Part shown: positions 54,268-62,910 of the stretch, piece by piece
Numbering within the stretch: position 1 is the first letter of the stretch
How the letters are laid out: every line of letters starts with the position of its first letter
Assembly (NCBI GenBank): GCA_946614435.1
Contig: CAMOGW010000001.1
Coordinates: forward strand, 124,001-188,000
DNA: 64,000 bases
From: an uncultured Prevotella sp.
GTDB lineage: Bacteria > Bacteroidota > Bacteroidia > Bacteroidales > Bacteroidaceae
Reading direction: 5' to 3'
Translations under genes and position numbers: made by a program
Notes under the pieces: generated by a model
What the model saw: the letters and a program-made list of their open reading frames with translations, nothing else
The model's database searches: none
What the model was told of the DNA's origin: nothing

Positions 54268-55602
54268 TTAATTGACTACGATTTCTCCGTCTAATACCTT
54301 AATATAATAAGGAATACTCATGGATTGATCTTTAATTACAACCTTGCGCAGCGAAGCATTCTCCATGGGAATCGATCTGAAATGCTGGTGCTCTTTATTC
54401 TCAATGCTCTGCACCATTATCCTTCCAAGTGATTTATGAGTAACGACCAAGACTCTTTTACCATGTGCAGTTTGTGAATGAAGCATTTCTTCCAAGAAAG
54501 AATTTGCCCGTCCTTGGAGGGTTAAAAAAGTGTCTGTACTGCCTGGAATAATATAGTTCTGATCATTAACATACTTTTCATGTTCCTCTTTGGGAATATC
54601 AACTCTATTTACTCCCTCCCAAGAACCGTAGTTGGCCTCTATCAGCCTCTCATCTTCCTCAATCTTTCCTCCTGCTACACTTTGGATTTCCCTTGCAGTG
54701 TCAAGGCAGCGTCTCATTGGGCTACAATAGATAATGTCCAGACTACCAACAGTTTCTTGAAGGAATTTTCCGACATTTCGGGCTTCTATTCTCCCTCTGG
54801 TATTGATAGGCTCATTGGGAGAACCGCTGCCTATGAATCTGTCTTGAGCATTTGCATCAGTTTGCGCATGACGCATTAAGAAGAAACCATCTTTCAAACT
54901 CTCCATCTCAAGAGATTTCAACGTATATTCTCGAACCTTTGCGTCATTACTATCTTTCCACGTTCTTAGGAATTGCTTTTCTTGCCATGGCATCAGATAG
55001 TCGTGTTTGCTCGTGATACCGTAATAGTCAGGGACTTCTATCTGATTTGACAAACCCGTTTGATAATACAGCACACATGTCCGTATTTCTTTTGCGCCGA
55101 TGCCTATCAGACGCTGTTTGAATTGTTGCATTGTTTTCCCAGAGTGGTATTCTCCTGCCACGAGCAAAACCTTTTGTAACAATTCTTTGGGAATATTAAT
55201 TGGATAGTACCAGTCTTCTCCAATTCTTTTACCTTGTTCATCATACAGGTATTTTCTATCCAATGCCAATAATGGCGTCTCTTTCATATAATAGGAAAAG
55301 ATACTGCCATAGATAGCACCACCCCGACCGATACCAACAATTATCGTGGGTTCGTATAACTCTTCTGCAGTTCCATTCTTCATAGTTTCTGCAGTATTCT
55401 TTGCATACTTGTAGGCATGTCGCCATGGAAATCTACGATACAGTTTAATAACGCTTTTCTTCTCCTTTTCGCCCTTCTTCGTTTTTTGTGGAATGCGAAA
55501 TCCTATATAAAACCAGTCATTTAGTAACTTACTGGCGATATAAAGGAAAATCGCGCCTATGGCCGAAGCTGCCAAATTTTCAATAATACCTTCAATTATC
55601 AT
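54268..55602 (-). CDS. phosphoribosyltransferase / histidine-phosphatase fusion with membrane anchor
   Basis: 444 residues. One N-terminal hydrophobic helix (about 10-35). Residues 60-215 are PRTase-like: IIVGIGRGGAIYGSIFSYYM, and LLVAGEYHSGKTM (147-159) at the place of the PRPP loop. Residues 240-444 are a histidine-phosphatase (phosphoglycerate-mutase-like) domain with FLMRHAQTDAN (RHA 244-246), GRIEARNVG, SPMRRCLDTA and VVTHKSLGR carrying the second His. RHG is RHA here, which is tolerated in some members. PRTases occur with TerY-type vWA systems and may make or recycle a nucleotide-like signal; that link is by analogy. Confidence 0.75.
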   Translation of the reverse strand: MIIEGIIENLAASAIGAIFLYIASKLLNDWFYIGFRIPQKTKKGEKEKKSVIKLYRRFPWRHAYKYAKNTAETMKNGTAEELYEPTIIVGIGRGGAIYGSIFSYYMKETPLLALDRKYLYDEQGKRIGEDWYYPINIPKELLQKVLLVAGEYHSGKTMQQFKQRLIGIGAKEIRTCVLYYQTGLSNQIEVPDYYGITSKHDYLMPWQEKQFLRTWKDSNDAKVREYTLKSLEMESLKDGFFLMRHAQTDANAQDRFIGSGSPNEPINTRGRIEARNVGKFLQETVGSLDIIYCSPMRRCLDTAREIQSVAGGKIEEDERLIEANYGSWEGVNRVDIPKEEHEKYVNDQNYIIPGSTDTFLTLQGRANSFLEEMLHSQTAHGKRVLVVTHKSLGRIMVQSIENKEHQHFRSIPMENASLRKVVIKDQSMSIPYYIKVLDGEIVVN

Positions 55603-55621
55603 AATTGTACTAAATATTGTT

Positions 55622-55894
55622 TTAGGAGAGTAATGCCATTATACGTTTTGCATCGCTTTTGACGAAACCTCGTGCCACGATGGGACCGCCACCTGTACTT
55701 TCGATAATGATGTCTGCGAAGAGCAAACCTGCTTTTATGCGGACACTAGCAATTCTGTGTCGCTTGATGACAATGGACTTATAACCAACGATAGTACCTT
55801 TGTAATAGATGACTCTAGTCTTGTGAATCTCAATCTTATCAGGAAATATAGTATTCCCTCCTGATGAGATACGGCTTGCCTCGAATAATTCCAT
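55622..55894 (-). CDS. small PH-like beta protein
   Basis: 90 residues with a regular strand pattern (DKIEIHKTRVIYYKGTIVGY, IVIKRHRIASVRIK, LFADIIIES) and a final helix (SDAKRIMALLS), as in bacterial PH-like domains. No signal or membrane segment. It lies 12 bases after a zinc-ribbon membrane gene and 19 before the PRTase fusion. It may bind phospho-residues or lipids; not shown. Confidence 0.55.
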   Translation of the reverse strand: MELFEASRISSGGNTIFPDKIEIHKTRVIYYKGTIVGYKSIVIKRHRIASVRIKAGLLFADIIIESTGGGPIVARGFVKSDAKRIMALLS

Positions 55895-55906
55895 TGTATA
55901 AAATCA

Positions 55907-56440
55907 TTAATCCAATTCTGCCACGATACCTAACGCAAAAAATAATCCGACAACGCCGATAAGGCCAGGAATCAAGACTGCCCACCAGCTAATAAACATA
56001 CAGACAACACCCACAACAAACATGAATCCGCCCCAAAGCTGAATCATGTTCAGCCCGTGACTCATATTTTCACGTATTTGCTCTTCATCAGCGTCGCTTG
56101 TTTCTTGTTTATCCAAGTTGATTACACCGAAACTGAAGATAGTTAGCACAATGGCTAAGACTAACATGCCCACAGAAACTATACATCCAGGCCATGGCTT
56201 GAAGATAAGCAATAAAATACCTAACAACATAGCCACCATAATTGAAATGATGGTTTTAGTCAAAGTGGTTTGAGTCCAGGTCTTCTTCTTTGCAGTTAAA
56301 GAAGTTGTCATCTTCTTGACCCATGATGATTTTGGAGGTTCAACTCCTCTTGAAGGCCCTCCTTGAATGGGTTCTCCACAATAGACGCATTTCCCGTTTC
56401 TTACAATGAGGGGCTTGTGACACTTTCTGCATTCAGCCAT
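55907..56440 (-). CDS. zinc-ribbon-tagged four-helix membrane protein
   Basis: 177 residues. The ribbon variant CRKCHKPLI / GKCVYCG (C4, C7, C18, C21) is followed by a Ser/Lys linker, then four membrane helices in two hairpins (about 63-82, 86-108, 135-153 and 155-175). An acidic loop between them (DKQETSDADEEQIREN) would face the cytoplasm. It is similar in plan to 49223-49768. It follows the vWA gene after a 66-base gap containing a strong hairpin. Confidence 0.65.
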   Translation of the reverse strand: MAECRKCHKPLIVRNGKCVYCGEPIQGGPSRGVEPPKSSWVKKMTTSLTAKKKTWTQTTLTKTIISIMVAMLLGILLLIFKPWPGCIVSVGMLVLAIVLTIFSFGVINLDKQETSDADEEQIRENMSHGLNMIQLWGGFMFVVGVVCMFISWWAVLIPGLIGVVGLFFALGIVAELD

Positions 56441-56461
56441 TATATAACGATTTTAAATGTT

Positions 56462-56496
56462 AGGCGGTTGTGTTTTGTATAAAGACACAACCGCCT
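56462..56496. other. 12-bp intercistronic stem-loop in the operon
   Basis: AGGCGGTTGTGT (56462-56473) and ACACAACCGCCT (56485-56496), a perfect 12-bp stem with an 11-base loop, in the largest gap of the minus-strand operon. No T-run follows on the transcribed strand, so RNA processing, stability control or partial attenuation is more likely than full termination. Confidence 0.65.
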
Positions 56497-56506
56497 TGAT
56501 TCATAT

Positions 56507-57172
56507 TTAGAGTACATCAGATGCAGTCTCTACAGAAACGGTCTTACCCATCAGCTCAAGCAATTTTGCCATATTGGTACCTGACGACAGTTCTGCGTTT
56601 GGACTAGCCATCTCGTTAATCTCAGATTTAGGAACAGGTTTCAACTCCTTATATTTTGCATCTTCTGCCCCCCATAGGAATAACTTGATATGATTGTCGG
56701 CGAGATCCTTCATCAATGATTTTACATCGTTAACACCAAATGTAGACTTGGTTGAAGAATGAATGTCTTTTGTCGGGGCATCTGTAAATACAACCACAAT
56801 CTTGTGGGCTCTACTACGCCATTTGGATGTCTTTGACGCATAAATGATAGCGTCAAGAGTTGATTCTGGTGCATCGCCACCGCCACACATGCTGATCCCA
56901 GCTACTTGAGACTGGAATGCAGCCACGTCTGAAACGAAGTCATTATTGTTCTGTACTTCCTCACCAATTTCCATGTCGCCATATCCTAAGGCGCGCATGC
57001 GCCAGTCGATGGTAACACTCTGATCAGCATTCAGCCCTTCTACAAATTTGTTCACATGTTCCTTTACATTTCCAATGCAGTCACTCATTGAACCTGTACA
57101 GTCAAAGCAGAATACGACATCTGCTACAGCTTTTGTCTTCATAACTGATGAAGCAGGCTTTTGTAATCCCAT
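56507..57172 (-). CDS. TerY-like vWA-domain protein
   Basis: 221 residues, a single von Willebrand A domain. The metal (MIDAS) motif is FCFDCTGSMSD with D24, T26, S28; GGGDAPESTLDAIIYAS carries the second metal loop, and KIVVVFTDAPTKDIHSS the third. It begins MGLQK, as do the other two vWA proteins of the operon. TerY-type vWA proteins pair with a kinase and a phosphatase in Ter-linked stress systems. It is separated by 31 bases from the kinase gene. It may present metal-dependent protein contacts for the kinase. Confidence 0.85.
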   Translation of the reverse strand: MGLQKPASSVMKTKAVADVVFCFDCTGSMSDCIGNVKEHVNKFVEGLNADQSVTIDWRMRALGYGDMEIGEEVQNNNDFVSDVAAFQSQVAGISMCGGGDAPESTLDAIIYASKTSKWRSRAHKIVVVFTDAPTKDIHSSTKSTFGVNDVKSLMKDLADNHIKLFLWGAEDAKYKELKPVPKSEINEMASPNAELSSGTNMAKLLELMGKTVSVETASDVL

Positions 57173-57203
57173 AATTAAAAAGTTTTAAATTTATAAATAA
57201 TGT

Positions 57204-58373
57204 TTAAGCAATCTCTATTGTGAAAGTAGCAACTTCACAACTCTTACCCGTACTGTAAATAGCAACCTTGTCACCATTCTTGACGGGTGACGGCTTGTTC
57301 GGCATTTCCACACCATTGAGAAGAATCTTGTTCTTTGCCATTCCATTAGCTGGACAGCAGATGAACAACTCTGAACCATCCTGACTTAAGCTGAGGGTGG
57401 CGTAATTCTTATCTAAGTATTTGTAGACCTCGTTGCCGTCAGCATCAGTAGTTCTGCCGAAAAGTTCCTTGAAATACTTCCGGCCATAACCGTTGCCTGG
57501 AACCATAATCAATACTTCTCCACTTGAAGAGCGAAGTTTGGCCTTTTTGGGCGGTTCACTTTTGCCTTCTAGCGTTTTTAGGATTTCATCAATAGAAGGA
57601 CGGGCACTTTGATTTGGTTCGAGACAACGTTCAATGATGTCATTAAACGGCTTAGACAAATCAGTATTAATCTTATTTGGAGTGACATAATCCTTATTCT
57701 TTACCCATTTCTCCCAAAGTTCCGGCTCATAAAGGCGAGCTTCACCCGTATCTGAAAAAACAAAGGGGTTACATCCTGTTAGCAATTCGCATAAGATAAT
57801 GCCGAGGGTAAAGATGTCCGATTTGAAAGAAACCTTGTTGCCGTCAATATTTCCATAGCCAGGCGTACCAACGTAACGTACAACCTTTCCATTGGGTATA
57901 GACCAGTCGAAATCCGTCAGGATAATACGGATGCCGGCCTTTCTTGAAGAGTCACTGATTGTCATGATTTGCTCAGGCTTCAAGTCTTGATGAATGATAT
58001 TTTTCTCATGAACAGCCTTAATGATGTAACATAGCTGAATGGCAACATCCAGACGCTCGTCAATGTCATCGCATGTATCAAGCCAACCACGTAAGTTTGT
58101 TGCACCGGGGATGAATTCTTTCACCTGAAAGTATCTTCCGTCAATCTCAAAATCCTCAATAATGGTTTCCGTCTTTCCACCCAATGCTTTCAATATAGGA
58201 ATCATTGTCTTCTGGTTTTTCTTGAAATCGTCATAGTCTGCGGACATTTCTGTCGGGTCTTTATATAATTTCAAGAAATAGTCTTTCCCGCTTTTACGGA
58301 CTTTATACGCATCGCAAAAGGCTCCTTTATTGAGTTCCTCAACGATATCATAATCCTTAAATCTTGTTTCCAT
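57204..58373 (-). CDS. Ser/Thr protein kinase with C-terminal FHA-like domain
   Basis: 389 residues. The kinase domain (about 8-268) has the glycine loop NKGAFCDAY, catalytic lysine K35 in FLKLY, HQDLKPEQIM (D130, K132), DFDW (154-157) in place of DFG, and GTPGYGN. The Asn of HxDLKPxxN is Gln135, an uncommon change at a metal ligand, so activity needs checking. Residues 283-389 form an all-beta domain (VLIMVPGNGYGRKY, then NKILLNGVEMPN and VKNGDKVAIYSTG) with the strand order and NGxxL/GD signature of FHA phosphothreonine readers. It sits between two vWA genes, like the kinase of TerY-P triads. Confidence 0.82.
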   Translation of the reverse strand: METRFKDYDIVEELNKGAFCDAYKVRKSGKDYFLKLYKDPTEMSADYDDFKKNQKTMIPILKALGGKTETIIEDFEIDGRYFQVKEFIPGATNLRGWLDTCDDIDERLDVAIQLCYIIKAVHEKNIIHQDLKPEQIMTISDSSRKAGIRIILTDFDWSIPNGKVVRYVGTPGYGNIDGNKVSFKSDIFTLGIILCELLTGCNPFVFSDTGEARLYEPELWEKWVKNKDYVTPNKINTDLSKPFNDIIERCLEPNQSARPSIDEILKTLEGKSEPPKKAKLRSSSGEVLIMVPGNGYGRKYFKELFGRTTDADGNEVYKYLDKNYATLSLSQDGSELFICCPANGMAKNKILLNGVEMPNKPSPVKNGDKVAIYSTGKSCEVATFTIEIA

Positions 58374-58412
58374 ACTTTACAAATCTTTGTTATGGTTATT
58401 CAAACCTTTCGA

Positions 58413-59084
58413 TTAGAAAGTCGTTCCGCCTCCACTGATTAATCCAGAAACGGTTTTTCCGATAGTTGTCATTAGAGCAGAAAAATCCATCTTCTTGTAA
58501 TCATCTTCAGGATTCTCCAATTGTACAACATCTGCTCTGGGAATCTTCGTGAGAATATCATAGACAGGATCCTTCATGCCCCATAAGAATAGTTTGATAT
58601 GATTCACATTCAGTTCCTGAGTAAGGACATCAAGGTCAGCGTCAGCTTTGTCTATTTCGCTGATGGTCTTTTCATTGACTCCTTTTGCAGCGGCATCAGT
58701 GAAAACTACCACAATTTTATGGCAGTTATCGCGCCATTCAGATTTGGACGCATACCAGATGGCATCTAATGTTGATTCAGAATCATCTCCGCCTGTGTAT
58801 TCCTTAGCTTCCATGCCTGCAATTTGGGCTTTCAACTCAGCTTCGGTTGTGACAAACGGACGGTCGTTGATAAGGTACTCTTCATCAACCTCAAAATCGC
58901 GATAGCCCAAACATCTGGCCCTCCAGTCGAGTGCAACGTCATTGGTGGCAAAGCCATCAATCAGTTTGCCTACATTCTCCTTGACAGAGTTAATAATTTC
59001 TGTCATTGAACCTGTGCAGTCGAAACAAAAAACGATGTCGGCTACACCCTTTACTTTCACATGTGATGCTTTTTGTAATCCCAT
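58413..59084 (-). CDS. TerY-like vWA-domain protein
   Basis: 223 residues, single vWA domain closely related to the 56507-57172 protein: FCFDCTGSMTE (D22, T24, S26), TGGDDSESTLDAIWYAS and KIVVVFTDAAAKGVNE. The C-terminus is glycine-rich (GLISGGGTTF). It starts MGLQK. The two flanking the kinase gene are probably a duplication. Cytoplasmic. Confidence 0.85.
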   Translation of the reverse strand: MGLQKASHVKVKGVADIVFCFDCTGSMTEIINSVKENVGKLIDGFATNDVALDWRARCLGYRDFEVDEEYLINDRPFVTTEAELKAQIAGMEAKEYTGGDDSESTLDAIWYASKSEWRDNCHKIVVVFTDAAAKGVNEKTISEIDKADADLDVLTQELNVNHIKLFLWGMKDPVYDILTKIPRADVVQLENPEDDYKKMDFSALMTTIGKTVSGLISGGGTTF

Positions 59085-59119
59085 AATGATAATGTTTTAA
59101 ATTTATTAAATAATATTAT

Positions 59120-59800
59120 TTAAATCTTCTTGATTCTAACATGCGACAAGTCATATACCAATTCCTTGACCACTGGCTCTTTACCAGCGAAAGCATTGCC
59201 TGATGAAACGGTAACGGCCAAACGCGTCATCAGTTCATTAAAACTGATACCAGAGAAGTTACTAACCACATTTACCTCACCCTTTGGACATTTTGTGAAT
59301 TGTGAGTAATAGGGACATTGCTCGCCATAATAGATGATTTGGATATGAGAATTCACAATCTTCTCCATCAATTTGTCAAATCGACCAGCACTTCTACTTG
59401 GGGAATAACCACCTTTAAGGTCTTCGTCCGTAAAAACGACGACAACCCTTTGGGCTCCTGTTCTCCAACTGGCATTACTGATGGCAAAATCAATCGCACC
59501 AGGTGTAAATTCGTCTCCAGATACTTCTCTTTTTTCTAATTTCTTTTTGAAGCGACTCGTATCGTTGGCTAAATCTACAAAAATGAATTCGTCAGCAGAG
59601 TAGTTCAACAATCCGATTTGCCAGTCAACAGGCGACAGTCCTTGAACTCCCGCTTCCAATGATGCCACGAAATTACTGACAGTGTTTCTTACACCATTAA
59701 TACAATCAGTCATAGAGCCCGAATTGTCAATGCAAAACATAATATCGGCCAACTTATGTTGCGACATCATTGTCTTATTCTGTTTAATCTGTAGTCCCAT
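59120..59800 (-). CDS. divergent TerY-like vWA-domain protein
   Basis: 226 residues. MIDAS motif FCIDNSGSMTD with D25, S27, S29, the classical DxSxS form, unlike the DxTxS of its two neighbours; RVVVVFTDEDLKGGYSP is the third metal loop. It starts MGLQ and ends with an extra basic strand (VKELVYDLSHVRIKKI). It lies 13 bases after a phosphatase gene, suggesting a phosphatase/vWA pair as well as the kinase/vWA pairs. Confidence 0.83.
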   Translation of the reverse strand: MGLQIKQNKTMMSQHKLADIMFCIDNSGSMTDCINGVRNTVSNFVASLEAGVQGLSPVDWQIGLLNYSADEFIFVDLANDTSRFKKKLEKREVSGDEFTPGAIDFAISNASWRTGAQRVVVVFTDEDLKGGYSPSRSAGRFDKLMEKIVNSHIQIIYYGEQCPYYSQFTKCPKGEVNVVSNFSGISFNELMTRLAVTVSSGNAFAGKEPVVKELVYDLSHVRIKKI

Positions 59801-59813
59801 AATAATACATATA

Positions 59814-61400
59814 TTATTTATCGTCTTTCTCTTCTTCAGTAGCAGTTGATTCTATGATGTCCGTGTTTGGTTCTTCAACGGCTTCTTCTTTAGATGCCAA
59901 TGCTTCTGTCTCTTCCTTTAATTCCTCAGATTCTTTCACGATGGTTTCAGGGGATGCCTCTTCTTGTGGTGCTGTTTCATCTTGTTCCTCGACTTGTTCT
60001 TCTTCAGTAGTGAATGCTTCAATCATATTGGTAAAGAGGCCCCGTATCTTAAGTGCATCTTCTGCTGTACAGCAGAATTCATCATTCAACGCATATTTGC
60101 CAGCACTTTGTATGCGAATAATGCTTTCCGTAAATAAGTCAATAATCAGATCAATAACTCCAGATAGGACAACTCGATAAATATAACTGTTTTCTATCTC
60201 ATATTTTCCTTCTGCATCAATGATGGCAAAGGCCGGCTGTACATCAGCATAGCCCGATTGCTCGTTATCGTTACCGCCCGTTGAGAAGATAGTAAAGAGT
60301 TGATTATCATAGAAAGGAGTATATCCATATTCTACGGGTTCGTGACTTCGAAACACCCTGGACAAACGGTTCTTCTTGGCGTAGGCCTCAAACTGTTTTC
60401 TTCCAAACTGGAAGCGACCGGCCACTTGGTACTTCTCCTCATCGTTACTTGGATCGCCCCAAATCATATCATGCAGTATCTTGTTGCGTGTGTTGAGAAT
60501 GTTGGCATTGAGCTTTACAGTCTTTGCTTTCAGGGAGTCATCCAGAATACTTTCCTCAACCTTCTTGTTCTCCAGATACATAAACACATCTTCAAATACG
60601 ATGGCTCCAGTGTTTTGATCGAAGGAGAAAGCATCCCAGAAAATTTGTCTGGGAATACCGCCATGAGTTAGCAGCACGTTTTGATCTTTTACTTTCAGAT
60701 AAACATAAGTGGGAAGGGTTTGATAGAAATTGCCAAAGGCTTCCAGGAATTGCTTGTTTTCGCCACAATACTCATTTAGACATGGCACGCTGTCTTGTGG
60801 TACGACACGACCTTCAAGTATTTGTTCATCTTCATTGTATGAAATCAATTCATGGTTACCTCTCAGCAAAATCATTCGTTCTCCGATGATTTCCTTTAAA
60901 TCCATTAATAAAAGAAGTGGCTCAAACAACATGGCTCCGCGATCCAGATAGTCGCCCATGAATACAAAATAACCATTTTCGAAATAGTCGTATGATGAAA
61001 CAGACAACTTGAGAAGTATGGCAGCCAGAGAATTATAATCACAGTGGATGTCGCCAACAACAACAACTCGTGCGTCTGGTTTGTCATTAAGATTGAGAAG
61101 GCGATAATAATCCTCCGAATTCAGATCGTTAAAATAGTCGCCATTCTTATACTTGTTAAAATACGCCAGCATTTCTTCCTCCACAGAGGGCAAGTCCTCA
61201 ACTTGAACCTCGTGACTTCTATGAAGGATGGCATTTATTACTTGTTCCTTCTTTGTCAAAGGACTATCTTTGACATTTTCAGGTAACCTTTCGGACTCCT
61301 TTGTTTCGAGAATTTGAGAAATCGCGGATTCTTCTACTATCAAGGGCTTATCTTCCAATACTGCCTGAATGTGAAGTACTAAATTAGTTAGTTTACTCAT
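59814..61400 (-). CDS. PPP-family (calcineurin-like) Ser/Thr phosphatase, soluble
   Basis: 528 residues. Metal-binding motifs of PPP phosphatases are all present: GDIHCD (116-121), GDYLDRG (149-155), GNHE (181-184), then LLTHGGIP and VFRSHEPV with later histidines. About 100 residues precede the catalytic domain, and an acidic Glu-rich tail of about 80 follows it. PPP enzymes remove phosphate from Ser/Thr, so this is the likely eraser for the operon's kinase. In described TerY-P triads the phosphatase is a PP2C; a PPP enzyme here is a variation. A paralogue lies just upstream. Confidence 0.88.
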   Translation of the reverse strand: MSKLTNLVLHIQAVLEDKPLIVEESAISQILETKESERLPENVKDSPLTKKEQVINAILHRSHEVQVEDLPSVEEEMLAYFNKYKNGDYFNDLNSEDYYRLLNLNDKPDARVVVVGDIHCDYNSLAAILLKLSVSSYDYFENGYFVFMGDYLDRGAMLFEPLLLLMDLKEIIGERMILLRGNHELISYNEDEQILEGRVVPQDSVPCLNEYCGENKQFLEAFGNFYQTLPTYVYLKVKDQNVLLTHGGIPRQIFWDAFSFDQNTGAIVFEDVFMYLENKKVEESILDDSLKAKTVKLNANILNTRNKILHDMIWGDPSNDEEKYQVAGRFQFGRKQFEAYAKKNRLSRVFRSHEPVEYGYTPFYDNQLFTIFSTGGNDNEQSGYADVQPAFAIIDAEGKYEIENSYIYRVVLSGVIDLIIDLFTESIIRIQSAGKYALNDEFCCTAEDALKIRGLFTNMIEAFTTEEEQVEEQDETAPQEEASPETIVKESEELKEETEALASKEEAVEEPNTDIIESTATEEEKDDK

Positions 61401-61454
61401 ACCTTAAATGATATATTGAATGATTTTTTTTATTCTTCTATAGGATTTAACAAG

Positions 61455-62873
61455 CTAAGAGGTGAATGCTGTTTGGACTTCCTTAAATGCTTCCCTGATC
61501 TGTTTACCCTTTTCCTCGTTGCACATGAATTCATCATTTAACCTTAAATTTTCATGCTGCTTGTCCGAATACTTTTGCTTGTTGAAAAGATTGACAACAT
61601 TACTTGTACCCTCTTTGATAATCTTGTATACATAACTGTTCTCAATGAAAACCTGATTGCCTTGAATCACGGCAAAAGCTGGCTCAACTGATGGATATCC
61701 TGTTTGGGAATTCTCATGATTTCCTGTAGAAAAGATAGTATATAGCCTGTTTTCGTAAAATGTCTTATAGCCTTTTATAGCTTCCTCATGGCTACGGAAC
61801 AAAAGACTAATATGATTAGATTTTGCGAAACGCTCGAACTGTTTGCTGCCAAACTCAAAGCGCCCCTCAGCCTGGATTTTCTCATCATATTCTGATGGAT
61901 CCCCCCAAATCATATCCTTTAATATTGTATTCCTCATTTTCAAACGTTCTGTCGTAGGGACATCCGACTCGAATATAATACATCCGTTTGTATCATCAAA
62001 ATGGAATGATGTCAGAAACTTATCGCGTGGAATAGCGGCATGGGTAAGTAGCACATTTTTCTCCATCGCCTTTAAATAAACATAAATTGGTAGTGTGCTG
62101 TAAAAGGATGCAAACAGACGAAGGAATTCTTGGTCTTTGACACAATATTCGTTAAGACATACACAACTCTGATTAGGTGTGACCTTCGTTGTTATCTGTT
62201 GCTTATCTTTATCATAATTAACCGACTCATGATTGCCCTTCAGCAGAATCAAGCGGTCTCCTAAAATCTCTTTTAAACGCTTCAGCAATAATAATGGTTC
62301 AAACAGCACAGAACCTCTGTCAAGATAGTCACCTAAGAATACAAAGACAGCTTTCTCAAAGTAGTTGTAGTCGGAAGCACTCAGTTTCAAGAGTGTAGCA
62401 GCCAAAGAATTGTAGTCAGAATGAATATCACCAATCACTACAACTCGGTTTTCAGGAGTGTTCCTAAGATCGATAAAACGAAAATAGGCTTTGGAAGATA
62501 AGTCTTTCGTGTAGTCCTCATTCTTGTAGTCAGAAAAATAAGACTTCAGTTCCTTCATGATTGAAGGAAGATCCTCGGCTTCTGCTTCTTTAATAGATAG
62601 AATAGCCTCAATTACTCTTTCTTTTATAGTTTTCTTGGGTATAGGGGCAACGGGGGTTGCTTCCTTTTCTGTTTCCTTTTTAGGAGTTTGGGCAACTGTC
62701 ACGTTTGGTTTATCTTCCACCTTTTCTGTTTCGGGCGTTTCTTGATTGAGGGAGTCAAACTTTGCATTTAGTTGCTTGAGCTTGGCCCAAATGCGGAACG
62801 TCATAATAAGTTGCACCACCACTATTATAAGGATGGAAATAAAAGCGATATATAGTCCCAACAATTTTATCAT
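61455..62873 (-). CDS. PPP-family Ser/Thr phosphatase, membrane-anchored
   Basis: 472 residues. One N-terminal membrane helix (LGLYIAFISILIIVVVQLIM, about 5-24), a Pro/Thr/Lys linker to about 80, then a PPP domain with GDIHSD (148-153), GDYLDRG (181-187), GNHE (213-216), LLTHAAIP and LLFRSHEEA. It is similar to the next gene throughout the catalytic part but membrane-bound, so the operon has a membrane and a soluble version. It is the first gene of the 19-gene operon, 38 bases after the promoter. Confidence 0.88.
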   Translation of the reverse strand: MIKLLGLYIAFISILIIVVVQLIMTFRIWAKLKQLNAKFDSLNQETPETEKVEDKPNVTVAQTPKKETEKEATPVAPIPKKTIKERVIEAILSIKEAEAEDLPSIMKELKSYFSDYKNEDYTKDLSSKAYFRFIDLRNTPENRVVVIGDIHSDYNSLAATLLKLSASDYNYFEKAVFVFLGDYLDRGSVLFEPLLLLKRLKEILGDRLILLKGNHESVNYDKDKQQITTKVTPNQSCVCLNEYCVKDQEFLRLFASFYSTLPIYVYLKAMEKNVLLTHAAIPRDKFLTSFHFDDTNGCIIFESDVPTTERLKMRNTILKDMIWGDPSEYDEKIQAEGRFEFGSKQFERFAKSNHISLLFRSHEEAIKGYKTFYENRLYTIFSTGNHENSQTGYPSVEPAFAVIQGNQVFIENSYVYKIIKEGTSNVVNLFNKQKYSDKQHENLRLNDEFMCNEEKGKQIREAFKEVQTAFTS

Positions 62874-62910
62874 GTCTTAAACGCTTTTATAATTTGATCG
62901 TAATATTTTG

